A DNA stretch of 33,822 bases, taken from positions 1 through 33,822 of the forward strand of contig JAJYLP010000035.1 in the NCBI GenBank assembly GCA_021787615.1, given 5' to 3'. Below, in pieces: positions 26,331 through 33,732 of the stretch. Position 1 is the stretch's first letter. Each line of letters starts with the position of its first letter. The notes below the pieces were generated by a model. The model saw only the letters and a list, made by a program, of their open reading frames with translations, was not told where the DNA came from and did not search any database. The DNA comes from Pseudomonadota bacterium (lineage in GTDB: Bacteria; Pseudomonadota; Gammaproteobacteria; Steroidobacterales; Steroidobacteraceae). A program made the translations under genes and the position numbers.

Positions 26331-29044
26331 CCGGTGCTTTGCAGACCCTGCGCGATGCCGGTGGTGCTCACCAGCAGCGCCTCGAACAGATCACGGTCGG
26401 TGCGCCCGCCGGCGCGCCAGCGCTCGAGCAGGTCGACCTGCATGAGATTCATCGGGTCGATGTAAGGATTGCGCAGGCGAATCGCCCGCTGCAGCATCGG
26501 ATCGCCATCGAGCAGCGCGGCGGCATTCTTCAGGCGCAATACCTGCTCGCACGTCAGCTCGTACTCGGCGCGGATCACTGCCGCGAAGCGCCGCAGCGGT
26601 TGCGGCGCGAGCGCGTGGTATGCCGCGGCGATGTCGAGGTCGGCGCGCGCGAGCATCGATTCGACATCGTCGATCAGATTGCGCAGGAACAGCCACTCGG
26701 CGTACATCGCGCGCAGCGTTGCGGCCCCGTGCCGCTCGGCGGCGGCCCTCAGGCCCGAGCCGGCCCCGAACCACGCCGGCAGCATGTGCCGGGTCTGCGT
26801 CCAGGCGAACACCCACGGTACCGGCAGCAGCGCCGCGAGACCCTCGCCGGCGTGCCGGTGCACCGAGCGGGAGCCGACCTGCATGCGCTCGATGACGTCG
26901 ATCGGCGTGACCGCGCGGAAGAACGCCTGGAAGTCGCGCTCCTCGTACACCAGCGCACGGTACGCATCGCGGCTCGCGGCCGCGAGCGTCGCGGCACAGT
27001 CGGTGTGCGCCCCCGGCGTCGCGCGCGCGCTGCGCTCGGCGGTCGCGAGACTGAGCGCGTTGAAGGCGCGCTCCAGGGTGCGCATCGCGATCGGGCGCAG
27101 GCCGTAGCCCTGCTTGATGGTCTCGCCCTGCTCGCGCAGGCGCAGCACGCCGTGCACCGCTCCCGCCGGAGAGGACCTCACCAGCCGATCGATGCGCGAG
27201 CCGCCGCGCGCGAGACTGGCCCCGCGAACGTGCATGATCGCGAGACTCTGTGCGGCCGTGCCGACGGCCGCCTGCAGCGTGCGCTGCGCCTGATCGATTG
27301 CGAAGCGCGAGGCGCAGGGACCCGCCTCCATGTTGCTGTCGGAATAGCCGAGCAGCACGTTCTGGCGCCCGCCGCGGCCTTCCAGGTGCCGCGCATAGGT
27401 CGGCTCGGCGAGCAGCTGCTGCAGGATCGAGCCGCTGCGCTCGAGGGCGCTGATGGATTCGAACTGCGGCGCGAGGTCGAGCGTCACTTCCCCGGTGCTC
27501 TTGTCGAACACCGACGCCCAGCGCGCGAGCAGCATGGCGGCGAGCACATCGTCGACCCCTTCGGTGCCGCTGACGACGAAACAGCCCATCGCCTCGCGGC
27601 CGTAGCGGTGGCGGATCTGCGGGAAGGTTTCGAATACGGCCAGGTTGCGCCGCGCCAGGGCATCGAGCTCCACGCGGGGGCCGGTGTCCTTCTCGAGCGC
27701 CGCGGCAATGAGCCGCGCGCGCTCGCCGCTCGGGCGGCTCGGCCAGAGCGGATCATCGCTTCCCTGGGCGATGATCTGGTGCAGCACGCTCGCGTGCTGG
27801 CGCACATCGAGGCTGGCGAGGTGAAAGCCGAAGGTGTCGATGCGGCGCAGCAGGCGGCGAATCTGGAACAGCCCTGCGGTGGCGCCCTTGTTGGCCTGCA
27901 GGCTCTCGGCGATCAGCTGCACGTCCTCGCGGAACTGCTGCGCCGTGTCGTAGCCGTTGCCGCGGCCCTCCTGCGTGCCGCGCAGGCGCAGCGCAAGCTG
28001 CGTCAGGAACAGCCGGTACGGCATGCGGTCGCGCCGGCCGAGCATCGCAGGGCGCGCCCCGGGGGCCATCCGCGCGTATTCCTCGATGCGCTGCGTCAGC
28101 TTCACCGACACGCTGGTGCGCCGCTCGCCCTGCGAGAGCCGCTCGGCGAGCTTCTGGCACTCGGCGATGTAGGCACCGAGGACCATGTGCTGATGCCGCG
28201 CCAGGGTCTCGCGAATGGTCCGGGCCTGCACTTCGGGGTGCCCGTCCATGTCCCCGCCCACCCACGAGCCGAAGCGCAGGATGCACGGCAGCTCGAGCGA
28301 CTCCGGCGGCACGCCGAACCGCTTGCCAAGCGCGAGCGCGATCTCCTCATAGAACGCCGGCACGACCCGGTAGAGGATCTCGACGAGATAGAAGACGACC
28401 TGCTCGCGCTCATCGCCCACCGTCAGCTGCTTGCGCGGCAGCTCCTCGGTCTGCCAGCCGGTGGTGAGCTCGAAACGGATGCCGCTCCAGAGGCTGCGCA
28501 GCTCCTGCGGGGTGAGCGTCGGGTCGAGCCGCTCGAGCAGGCGCTGCGCCACGCGCTGCTGCTTGCGCAGCAGGGTGCGCCGGGTCGCCTGCAGGGAGTG
28601 GGCGGAGAAAATCGGCTCGATGCGCAGCGTCTCGATGAGCCCGAGGACCTGCTCGAGACTCATGCCGGCCTCGGCGAGCGCGGCGATGGCACTCTCGACG
28701 CCGCCGGGCTGCGGGTGATCGGTGCTGCGGAAGTACTCGCGGCGGCGGCGGATGCGGTGCACGTTCTCGGCGAGGTTCACGGTGCGGAACCACATCGAGA
28801 AGGCGCGCACCAGCTCGCGGGCGAGCGCCGGCGGGCGCTCGCGCACCGAGGCGGCGAGCTCGGCGGCGGCCGCCGCATCGCCCTCGCGGCGGGCGATGGC
28901 CGCGCGCCGGTCGAGCTCCACCAGCTCGAACAGCGGCTCCCCGCCCTGCTCGCGCAGGATCAGTCCGATCAGCTCCCCGAGCGCGTGCACATCCTCGCGC
29001 AGGGCGGCGTGCTCGGGGGGGAATTGGATGTCGCTGCGGTTCAC
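26327..29044 (-). CDS. ppc: Phosphoenolpyruvate carboxylase homologue with divergent active site
   Basis: 905 aa, full length for bacterial PEPC, which carboxylates PEP to oxaloacetate. Recognisable along the whole length: LRFGSWVGGDMDG (258-268), FGFHLASLDVRQ, LLGYSDSN, LARGGS, REQGETIKQGYG, TPIDVIERM, FAWTQTRHMLPAW, RLRNPYIDP. However, key family motifs differ: TAHPTE reads SAHSLQ (His149 kept), GGDRDGNP reads GGDMDGHP, YSDSxKD reads YSDSNME (Lys to Met572), FHGRGG reads MHVRGA (604-609), GSRPxRR reads GSRSVHR, LRAIPW reads LLPVPW (Arg to Leu740), and the C-terminal QNTG reads QSTG. The start is GTG at 29044, without Shine-Dalgarno but with TACAAT 9 nt upstream. Homology is certain; PEPC activity is doubtful. 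Confidence 0.88.
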   Translation of the reverse strand: MNRSDIQFPPEHAALREDVHALGELIGLILREQGGEPLFELVELDRRAAIARREGDAAAAAELAASVRERPPALARELVRAFSMWFRTVNLAENVHRIRRRREYFRSTDHPQPGGVESAIAALAEAGMSLEQVLGLIETLRIEPIFSAHSLQATRRTLLRKQQRVAQRLLERLDPTLTPQELRSLWSGIRFELTTGWQTEELPRKQLTVGDEREQVVFYLVEILYRVVPAFYEEIALALGKRFGVPPESLELPCILRFGSWVGGDMDGHPEVQARTIRETLARHQHMVLGAYIAECQKLAERLSQGERRTSVSVKLTQRIEEYARMAPGARPAMLGRRDRMPYRLFLTQLALRLRGTQEGRGNGYDTAQQFREDVQLIAESLQANKGATAGLFQIRRLLRRIDTFGFHLASLDVRQHASVLHQIIAQGSDDPLWPSRPSGERARLIAAALEKDTGPRVELDALARRNLAVFETFPQIRHRYGREAMGCFVVSGTEGVDDVLAAMLLARWASVFDKSTGEVTLDLAPQFESISALERSGSILQQLLAEPTYARHLEGRGGRQNVLLGYSDSNMEAGPCASRFAIDQAQRTLQAAVGTAAQSLAIMHVRGASLARGGSRIDRLVRSSPAGAVHGVLRLREQGETIKQGYGLRPIAMRTLERAFNALSLATAERSARATPGAHTDCAATLAAASRDAYRALVYEERDFQAFFRAVTPIDVIERMQVGSRSVHRHAGEGLAALLPVPWVFAWTQTRHMLPAWFGAGSGLRAAAERHGAATLRAMYAEWLFLRNLIDDVESMLARADLDIAAAYHALAPQPLRRFAAVIRAEYELTCEQVLRLKNAAALLDGDPMLQRAIRLRNPYIDPMNLMQVDLLERWRAGGRTDRDLFEALLVSTTGIAQGLQSTG

Positions 29045-29053
29045 GGGCGCGCG

Positions 29054-29059
29054 ATTGTA
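29054..29059 (-). promoter_or_regulatory. -10 box (TACAAT) before ppc
   Basis: TACAAT matches the -10 consensus at 5 of 6 bases and ends 9 nt before the GTG start. Transcription would start at or just before the start codon, giving a leaderless mRNA. The -35 position is inside the kefB-like gene and is not recognisable. ppc may also be read from the kefB-like promoter, since the genes are 29 nt apart. Confidence 0.5.
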
Positions 29060-29073
29060 GCGTAGCGCGCCGC

Positions 29074-31050
29074 TCAGCCGGCCAGCAGTACCGCTTCGGC
29101 CCGCTCGAGCTCCTCGGGCGTTCCGTAAAGGACCACGACGTCGCCATCGCGCAGCTGCGTGCTTTCGGCCGGATTGCGCCCCAGGATGCCGTGGCGGCGC
29201 ACTCCCGTGAAGGTCACCTGTACGCCCCGCGCCCGCACCTCGCCCAGGGTGCGCCCGACCGCCCAGGCCCGCGGCGGCACCACCACGGTCTTGATCTCCT
29301 CGCGGAACTCGTGGGACTCATCGAGCGCCGGCGCGTTGGCGCGCCGCACGATGTTGCGCAGCACGCTGTAGCGGTGATCGCGGATCTCCCCGATGGTGCG
29401 TACCACGCGCGAGACTGGCACCTGCAGCAGCATCAGCACGTGCGAGACCAGCATCAGGCTCGCCTCGAAGGTCTCGGGCACCACGTCGGTCGCGCCGGCC
29501 GCCTCGAGCTCCTTCAGGTGCGAATCGTCCTGGGTGCGCACCAGGATCGGGACATCCGGCCGTTCGGCGCGCACGGTGCGCACAATGCCGAGCGCCGTGG
29601 ATGGATCGGCGAAGGTGATCACCACCGCGGTGGCGGTGGCGAGGCCCGCGAGCGCCAGGATCTGCTCATTGGAGGAATCGCCGTAGATGACCGGGTCGCC
29701 GGCCTGGCGCGCCGCGGCGATGCGCGCCGGGTCCAGGTCGAGCGCGATGTACTCGAAGCCCTGTGCTTCCAGGACGCGGGCGACATTCTGCCCGACACGC
29801 CCGAAGCCGCAGAGAATGACGTGCGCGCGCCCTCCGATGGCGCCCGTGGCCGCGCTCTCGCGCTCGAACGCGGTGCGCGCCGGCGGACCGCGCTCGCGCA
29901 GCAGCAGCCGGGCGATTCTCTTGTTGTGATTGAGCAGCAGCGGACTCAACACCATCGAGAGCACGAGCGCGAGCAGCAGCGGCTGGCCGAAGCGCCCCGG
30001 CAAGACGCGATCGGCCAGCGCGACGCTGCCGAGGGCGACGCCGAATTCCCCGCCGATCGCGATCACGATGCCGGTGCGCAGCGCCTTGAACCGCGAAGCG
30101 GCGAAGGGGCGCGTCACGAGCGCAGCGATTGCCGCCTTGAGCACGACGATGAGCGCGAGCAGCGCGAGCACGATGCCGGTCTGGCCCGCGAGCTGGCGTA
30201 CATCGAGTAGCATGCCGACCGAGACGAAGAACACGCCGAGCAGAATGTCGCGGAAGGGCCGCAGCACCGCCTCGAGCTGATGGCGGTACTCGGTCTCGGC
30301 GAGCATCATGCCGGCGAGGAACGCGCCGAGTCCGGCCGAGAGGTCCGCGAGCCGCGAGACCCAGGCTGCCCCGATGACCACCAGGAGCGCGGCGAGCGTG
30401 AACAGCTCGCGCAGGCGGCTGTGGGCGATCTCGTGAAACAGCGGGCGCAGCAGCCAGCGGCCGGCGGCGAGCACCGCTGCGATGGCGAGCGCCCCGCCCA
30501 GGGCGGCGAGCAGCGCGGCTCTCAGGTCGAAGTGGCCGTCGCCGGGGCCGAGCGCCGAGGCGAGCGCAAGCAGCGGCACGAACGCCAGATCCTGAAACAG
30601 CAGCATGCTGAAGGCGAGCCGGCCGTGAGTGCGGTTGAGTTCGGCCCGCTCGGTCAGCTGATGCAGCAGGATGGCCGTGGAGCTCATCGCCACCGCCCCG
30701 CCGGCGACGATCGCCGCCGGCCAGGGGATGCCGGCCAGGCGCCCGAGCAGGGCGAACACCAGCGTCGTGGCGCCCACCTGCGCCGCACCGAGCCCAAACA
30801 CCTCGCGCCGCATCGCGATCATGCGCGGCAGGGAGACATCCAGCCCCAGGGCGAACAGCAGGAAGGCGACGCCGAGCTCGGCAAGCAGCGCCACCGCGGC
30901 CGAGCCGCTCACCACGCCGAGGGCGTGCGGTCCGCAGGCGAGTCCGACGGCGAGGTAGGGCACCGCGGTCGGCAGTCCGAGCCGGCGCGCGAGCGTCACC
31001 AGCAGCACCGCGGCGGCCAGCAGGACCAGCATCTCGGTGAGCGGCTGCAT
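29074..31050 (-). CDS. KefB-type cation/proton antiporter (CPA2 family)
   Basis: 658 aa. An N-terminal Na/H-exchanger-type membrane domain of 12-13 helices (about 1-385) contains SSTAILLHQL and the acidic LFQDLAFVPL motif with Asp154, and DLSAGLGAFLAGMMLAETEY. A cytoplasmic RCK/TrkA-N domain follows, with CGFGRVGQNVARVLEAQG as the dinucleotide loop (about 407 on). A TrkA-C domain (about 575-655) ends the protein. Members export K+ (or Na+) in exchange for H+, and KefB/KefC are gated by glutathione adducts. I see no adjacent KefF/KefG ancillary protein, so it may be a YbaL- or RosB-like relative. The start at 31050 has no Shine-Dalgarno but has TACAAT 7 nt upstream. First gene of a likely kefB-like/ppc/acetyltransferase operon. 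Confidence 0.9.
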   Translation of the reverse strand: MQPLTEMLVLLAAAVLLVTLARRLGLPTAVPYLAVGLACGPHALGVVSGSAAVALLAELGVAFLLFALGLDVSLPRMIAMRREVFGLGAAQVGATTLVFALLGRLAGIPWPAAIVAGGAVAMSSTAILLHQLTERAELNRTHGRLAFSMLLFQDLAFVPLLALASALGPGDGHFDLRAALLAALGGALAIAAVLAAGRWLLRPLFHEIAHSRLRELFTLAALLVVIGAAWVSRLADLSAGLGAFLAGMMLAETEYRHQLEAVLRPFRDILLGVFFVSVGMLLDVRQLAGQTGIVLALLALIVVLKAAIAALVTRPFAASRFKALRTGIVIAIGGEFGVALGSVALADRVLPGRFGQPLLLALVLSMVLSPLLLNHNKRIARLLLRERGPPARTAFERESAATGAIGGRAHVILCGFGRVGQNVARVLEAQGFEYIALDLDPARIAAARQAGDPVIYGDSSNEQILALAGLATATAVVITFADPSTALGIVRTVRAERPDVPILVRTQDDSHLKELEAAGATDVVPETFEASLMLVSHVLMLLQVPVSRVVRTIGEIRDHRYSVLRNIVRRANAPALDESHEFREEIKTVVVPPRAWAVGRTLGEVRARGVQVTFTGVRRHGILGRNPAESTQLRDGDVVVLYGTPEELERAEAVLLAG

Positions 31051-31057
31051 CGTCGCT

Positions 31058-31063
31058 ATTGTA
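31058..31063 (-). promoter_or_regulatory. -10 box (TACAAT) before the kefB-like gene
   Basis: TACAAT (minus strand) separated from the ATG at 31050 by 7 nt, the spacing expected when transcription begins at the A of the start codon. No convincing -35. The same hexamer precedes ppc. If correct, the structured element at 31084-31282 is not a 5' leader of this gene. Confidence 0.5.
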
Positions 31064-31083
31064 GGGGGCCGGCCGCGCGGGTG

Positions 31084-31282
31084 CCTTTCGCCGGCCCGAA
31101 AGGGTGTTACTACGCAGATGACCCACGGAGCCGGGAACCAGTCTCCTTGAGGTCATTTTCTGGCCGAGTGTGCGCCGTGGGGGCTATCCCGAGGGTTAAC
31201 TTCCAAGGAAGTCCTCAGCACATAGCCCGGGCTAGGGTGCGAGCGTGCGGGCCGCACGCCACGGCGACGCGCGGGCGTCGCC
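31084..31282. ncRNA. Candidate structured RNA or multi-stem DNA element
   Basis: About 200 gene-free bases fold into consecutive stems. (A) CCTTTCG 31084-31090 / CGAAAGG 31097-31103. (B) ATGACC 31118-31123 / GGTCAT 31151-31156, enclosing GGAG 31127-31130 / CTCC 31143-31146. (C) A three-way junction: P1 CGCCGTGG 31173-31180 / CCACGGCG 31259-31266; directly stacked P2 GGGCTAT 31181-31187 / ATAGCCC 31222-31228, extended by GAGG/CCTC and ACTTC/GAAGT with a CAAG loop; and P3 CGTGCG 31244-31249 / CGCACG 31253-31258, abutting P1. (D) GGCGACGC 31263-31270 / GCGTCGCC 31275-31282, which overlaps and competes with P1. Strand is undetermined because the helices form on either. I recognise no known RNA family. 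Confidence 0.4.
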
Positions 31283-31348
31283 CCCGTAACCGCGGCCGTA
31301 CGCACGCTGTCCCATCGCTCGGCCACGAGCGCAATAGATCATAAGCAT

Positions 31349-31376
31349 TTGTTATTATTACAGTTTTTAATCTATT
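31349..31376 (+). promoter_or_regulatory. Putative promoter of the Fic-family gene
   Basis: Within a locally AT-rich patch, TTGTTA (31349-31354) and TCTATT (31371-31376) are separated by 16 nt; each matches the consensus at 4 of 6 bases. Transcription would start near 31383, so the three CCTAGAA repeats lie at and just after the start point, a position suited to repression. Confidence 0.4.
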
Positions 31377-31384
31377 CCGCAGAT

Positions 31385-31445
31385 AAACCTAGAAAACGGA
31401 TGCGTTAAAACCTAGAAAATGGCAAACTCTTGAACCTAGAAGCGG
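31385..31445 (+). repeat. Three direct repeats (AACCTAGAA core), probable operator
   Basis: AAACCTAGAAAACGG (31385-31399), AAACCTAGAAAATGG (31408-31422) and GAACCTAGAAGCGG (31432-31445). The AACCTAGAA cores start at 31386, 31409 and 31433, periods of 23 and 24 bp, a little over two helical turns. They lie between the putative promoter and the start codon of the Fic gene at 31479. Since the Fic protein appears to carry an N-terminal DNA-binding-like domain, autoregulation is a reasonable inference. Confidence 0.7.
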
Positions 31446-31478
31446 AAAGACGCCCGAACCGAGATTCGGAATCCCCCC

Positions 31479-33014
31479 ATGCCGATGCCCGCTAACCTTT
31501 TGGCAAGTGCCCTCGAGCAGCTGCGCGCGCTCCAGCGGGCGGGGCGTGTGGCAATCCGCTCCGGCGATTTGCCGCGCGGCGCGCGCGAACGGCTCCTGCG
31601 GAACGGCTTCCTGCAGCAAGTCATGCGAGGCTGGTACGTGCGGGCGAGCCCGGGCGAACAGGCGGGCGACCCGACGGCGTGGTACGCGGCCTTCTGGCCG
31701 TTCGTCGCGAGCTATCTCGACTCGCGCATCGGACCCGACTGGTGCGTCAGTGCGGACCAGTCGCTGCTGCTGCACGTCGGCGATCGGACCGTGCCCCGGC
31801 AACTGCTCGTGCGCTCGCCTCGCGGCAACAACAAGCCCACGCCGCTGATGCACGGCACCTCGGTGTTCGACGTGCGCCTCGAGTTGCCGCCGCCGGAAGA
31901 ACGCGCGGTGATCGACGGTGTCCGCGCGATGACGCTTGGCGCATCGCTCGTGCATGCCTCGCCGGGGCTCTATCACGACCGCGTGGTGGACGTGCGCGCC
32001 GCGCTTGCCACGATTCCCGACGCCTCCGACCTACTACGTCCGCTCCTCGCAGGCGGCAAGAGCAAAGTCGCGGGCAGGCTCGCCGGCGCGCTGCACAACG
32101 TCGGACGTGAACGCGTCGCGGATGAGGTCCTCGCCGGAATGCGCACGGCAGGCTACGTAGTCCAGGAGAGCGACCCCTTCGAAGATGCCGCCCCTGTCGT
32201 GTTTTCGAGCCGCGAGCGCTCGCCCTATGTGGGTCGGCTGCGTCTGCAATGGGCGCGCATGCGTCCGATGGTGCTCGAGCATTTCCTGCCCGCGCCCGTC
32301 TCACCGGTCGCGGCGACCTACCTTCAGCAGGTGGACGACGTGTACCGCGCCGACGCGTACCACTCACTGTCGATCGAGGGCTACACGGTCAGTGACGCTC
32401 TCATCGAGCGGGTGCGTTCGGGCCTATGGAACCCGGAGCACAACGAACAGGACCGGCTCAATCGTAATGCGCTCGCGGCGCGCGGCTACTGGCAGGCGTT
32501 CCAGCGCGTGAAAGAGTCCGTGGCGCGCGTGCTCGCCGGCGAGAACGCCGGCGTGGTCGCCGAAGCAGTGCACGGGGGCTGGTATCGGGAATTGTTCGCG
32601 CCCCCGGTGGCGGCCGGCCTCCTGAACGCCGCCGATCTCGCCGGATACCGCGGAGGACAGGTGTTCATCCGGCGCTCGATGCACGTGCCGCCACCGGTCG
32701 AGGCGGTGCGCGATCTGATGCCCGAGTTCTTCGCGCTGCTGGCTGCGGAGCCCGAGCCGGCGGTGCGCGTCGTACTCGGCCACTTCTTCTTCGTCTACGT
32801 GCATCCGTACATGGACGGCAACGGTCGCATGGGCCGATTCCTGATGAACGTGATGCTGGCGTCCGGCGGCTGGCCATGGACCGTCGTAACGGTGGATACG
32901 CGCGACGCATACATGGCGGCGCTCGAAGAGGCGAGCGTGCGCCAGGACATCGTCCCGTTCACGCGCTTCCTCGCCGAGAGCGCGACCGCATCGGCGCGTA
33001 TGCATCGCGCGTAG
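31479..33014 (+). CDS. Fic-family protein with N-terminal AbiEi-like domain
   Basis: 511 aa, two parts. Residues 1 to about 200 resemble AbiEi-type winged-helix antitoxin/regulators: a helical start with VAIRSGDLPRGARERLLRNG, then LQQVMRGWYVR, and a beta-rich section with LLLHVGDRTVPRQLLV. Residues about 250-511 form a Fic domain with the inhibitory-helix motif SLSIEG (Ser296...Glu300-Gly301) and the catalytic loop HPYMDGNGRMGR (His442). Fic enzymes transfer AMP or another nucleotide moiety to target proteins; an intact S/TxxxE(G/N) motif upstream of the active site implies intramolecular autoinhibition (class II). An alternative ATG is two codons later; the Shine-Dalgarno is weak. Three direct repeats precede it and a CGAGCCTAGGCTCG palindrome follows the stop. 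Possibly a defence or toxin-antitoxin-derived gene acquired by transfer. The Fic call is firm, the N-terminal call less so. Confidence 0.85.
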   Translation: MPMPANLLASALEQLRALQRAGRVAIRSGDLPRGARERLLRNGFLQQVMRGWYVRASPGEQAGDPTAWYAAFWPFVASYLDSRIGPDWCVSADQSLLLHVGDRTVPRQLLVRSPRGNNKPTPLMHGTSVFDVRLELPPPEERAVIDGVRAMTLGASLVHASPGLYHDRVVDVRAALATIPDASDLLRPLLAGGKSKVAGRLAGALHNVGRERVADEVLAGMRTAGYVVQESDPFEDAAPVVFSSRERSPYVGRLRLQWARMRPMVLEHFLPAPVSPVAATYLQQVDDVYRADAYHSLSIEGYTVSDALIERVRSGLWNPEHNEQDRLNRNALAARGYWQAFQRVKESVARVLAGENAGVVAEAVHGGWYRELFAPPVAAGLLNAADLAGYRGGQVFIRRSMHVPPPVEAVRDLMPEFFALLAAEPEPAVRVVLGHFFFVYVHPYMDGNGRMGRFLMNVMLASGGWPWTVVTVDTRDAYMAALEEASVRQDIVPFTRFLAESATASARMHRA

Positions 33015-33183
33015 GCCCGATGCGAGCCTAGGCTCGAGAAGTCCGCTGCGGAACCTCGTGCCGCGCGATCTGCTCGCTCCCACGTCCGTGCCGTCCAGGG
33101 GTCGCCTGCGCGGATACAAGACACCCGCGGCACTCGTCACTTTGCCCGGGACGCCCTGGCTTTGCCATTGGCTTGAACGCCGT

Positions 33184-33201
33184 AGCTCGACATGTCGAGC
33201 T
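33184..33201. repeat. Perfect 18-bp palindrome
   Basis: AGCTCGACATGTCGAGCT reads identically on both strands without interruption. No gene overlaps it convincingly. Could be a protein-binding site or a recombination core. Confidence 0.6.
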
Positions 33202-33377
33202 CCCTGGCTACCCGGGGCTCATCGCCCGCGCCGCTCCGCAGCGCTCTCCTTGGCTCTTCGGACGTGCGGCCCTCGAAGTGGGTGCCCATCGGAGCGTTCA
33301 CCCAATCCGCCGACGGTCGGGAAGGGCGCAAAGGTGATTTCGTAGTTGGTGCCCGTTTGGGGGCTCGCAACTATTTA

Positions 33378-33404
33378 ACGCACATGGATTTTGGTCATGT
33401 GCGT
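33378..33404. repeat. Inverted repeat with 9-bp arms
   Basis: ACGCACATG (33378-33386) and CATGTGCGT (33396-33404) around a 9-nt AT-rich loop, with TTA/TAA flanking. It lies just beyond the terminator of the Lys/His-rich protein gene. There is no U tract, so it is not itself an intrinsic terminator. Confidence 0.5.
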
Positions 33405-33424
33405 GGTAACACCCGCCCGAAACG

Positions 33425-33453
33425 AAAGAGCCCCGCTCGGGGCGGGGCTCTTT
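33425..33453 (-). terminator. Terminator of the Lys/His-rich protein gene
   Basis: A perfect 12-bp stem AAAGAGCCCCGC / GCGGGGCTCTTT around a 5-nt loop, 18 bases beyond the stop codon of the leftward gene. On the minus strand it is followed by CGTTTCG, a short U-containing tail. Because the stem ends in A and T runs it may work in both directions. Confidence 0.8.
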
Positions 33454-33471
33454 GGGCATCAGCCGGGCAGC

Positions 33472-33732
33472 TTAGGCCTTCTTCTTCTTGGCCATGTGCT
33501 TCATGGCCTTCTTGTGCCACTTGGCATGCACGGCCTTCTTCGTCCACTTCTTGTGGGCGGCCTTGGTCCACTTCTTGTGGGCAGCCTTGGTCCATTTCTT
33601 GTGCATCATTTTCTTGTGCACGACGTGGTGAGCCGTGGCAGGGGCCGGAGCCGCAACAGCGGCAATGGGGGCGGCCGCCAGCGAGCCGGCGAGCACCAAC
33701 GCACCGAGTACAGGGACGAGCTTCTTGAACAT
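33472..33732 (-). CDS. Small secreted Lys/His-rich repeat protein (acid-shock-like)
   Basis: 86 aa. Signal peptide MFKKLVPVLGALVLAGSLAA, cleaved near AVAAP, then a short Ala/Pro stretch and a strongly basic mature part built of HKKWTKAA units (three near-copies) ending in MAKKKKA. It has no acidic residues after the signal. Composition recalls enterobacterial acid-shock protein Asr, but the repeats with Trp are different and homology is not claimed. The start at 33732 is preferred because GGAG is 6 nt upstream; in-frame starts at 33738 and 33744 would sit on that Shine-Dalgarno. It has its own terminator, so it is monocistronic and may be highly expressed. Confidence 0.75.
   Translation of the reverse strand: MFKKLVPVLGALVLAGSLAAAPIAAVAAPAPATAHHVVHKKMMHKKWTKAAHKKWTKAAHKKWTKKAVHAKWHKKAMKHMAKKKKA
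33544..33605 (-). repeat. 24-bp tandem repeats inside the Lys/His-rich gene
   Basis: Two nearly identical 24-bp units (33544-33567, 33568-33591) and a third partial unit from 33592, encoding HKKWTKAA. The near identity at the DNA level suggests recent duplication or copy-number slippage. Confidence 0.8.

Larger units (their letters stand above)
33015..33424. other. Gene-free, palindrome-rich stretch after the Fic gene
   Basis: About 410 bases without a credible gene; short frames on both strands lack domains. It begins with the perfect 14-bp palindrome CGAGCCTAGGCTCG (33023-33036), just after the Fic stop, which contains the same CCTAG core as the upstream repeats. The 8-base CCCTGGCT occurs twice (33154-33161, 33202-33209) flanking an 18-bp palindrome. 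Together with the element at 31084-31282 this makes the Fic locus look like an inserted unit, though I found no integrase or clear att duplication. Confidence 0.5.

Noticed and set aside
26339-29065. 908-codon plus-strand frame antisense to all of ppc
   Set aside because: Its length follows from codon bias of ppc in GC-rich DNA; composition is Arg/Gly/His-rich and no domain is visible.
31084-31282. tRNA, tmRNA, RNase P RNA, cobalamin, TPP or c-di-AMP riboswitch
   Set aside because: I looked for the conserved core sequences of these families on both strands and did not find them.
31385-31445. Possible CRISPR array
   Set aside because: Only three short, imperfect repeats with 8-9 nt between them and no cas genes; an operator fits better.
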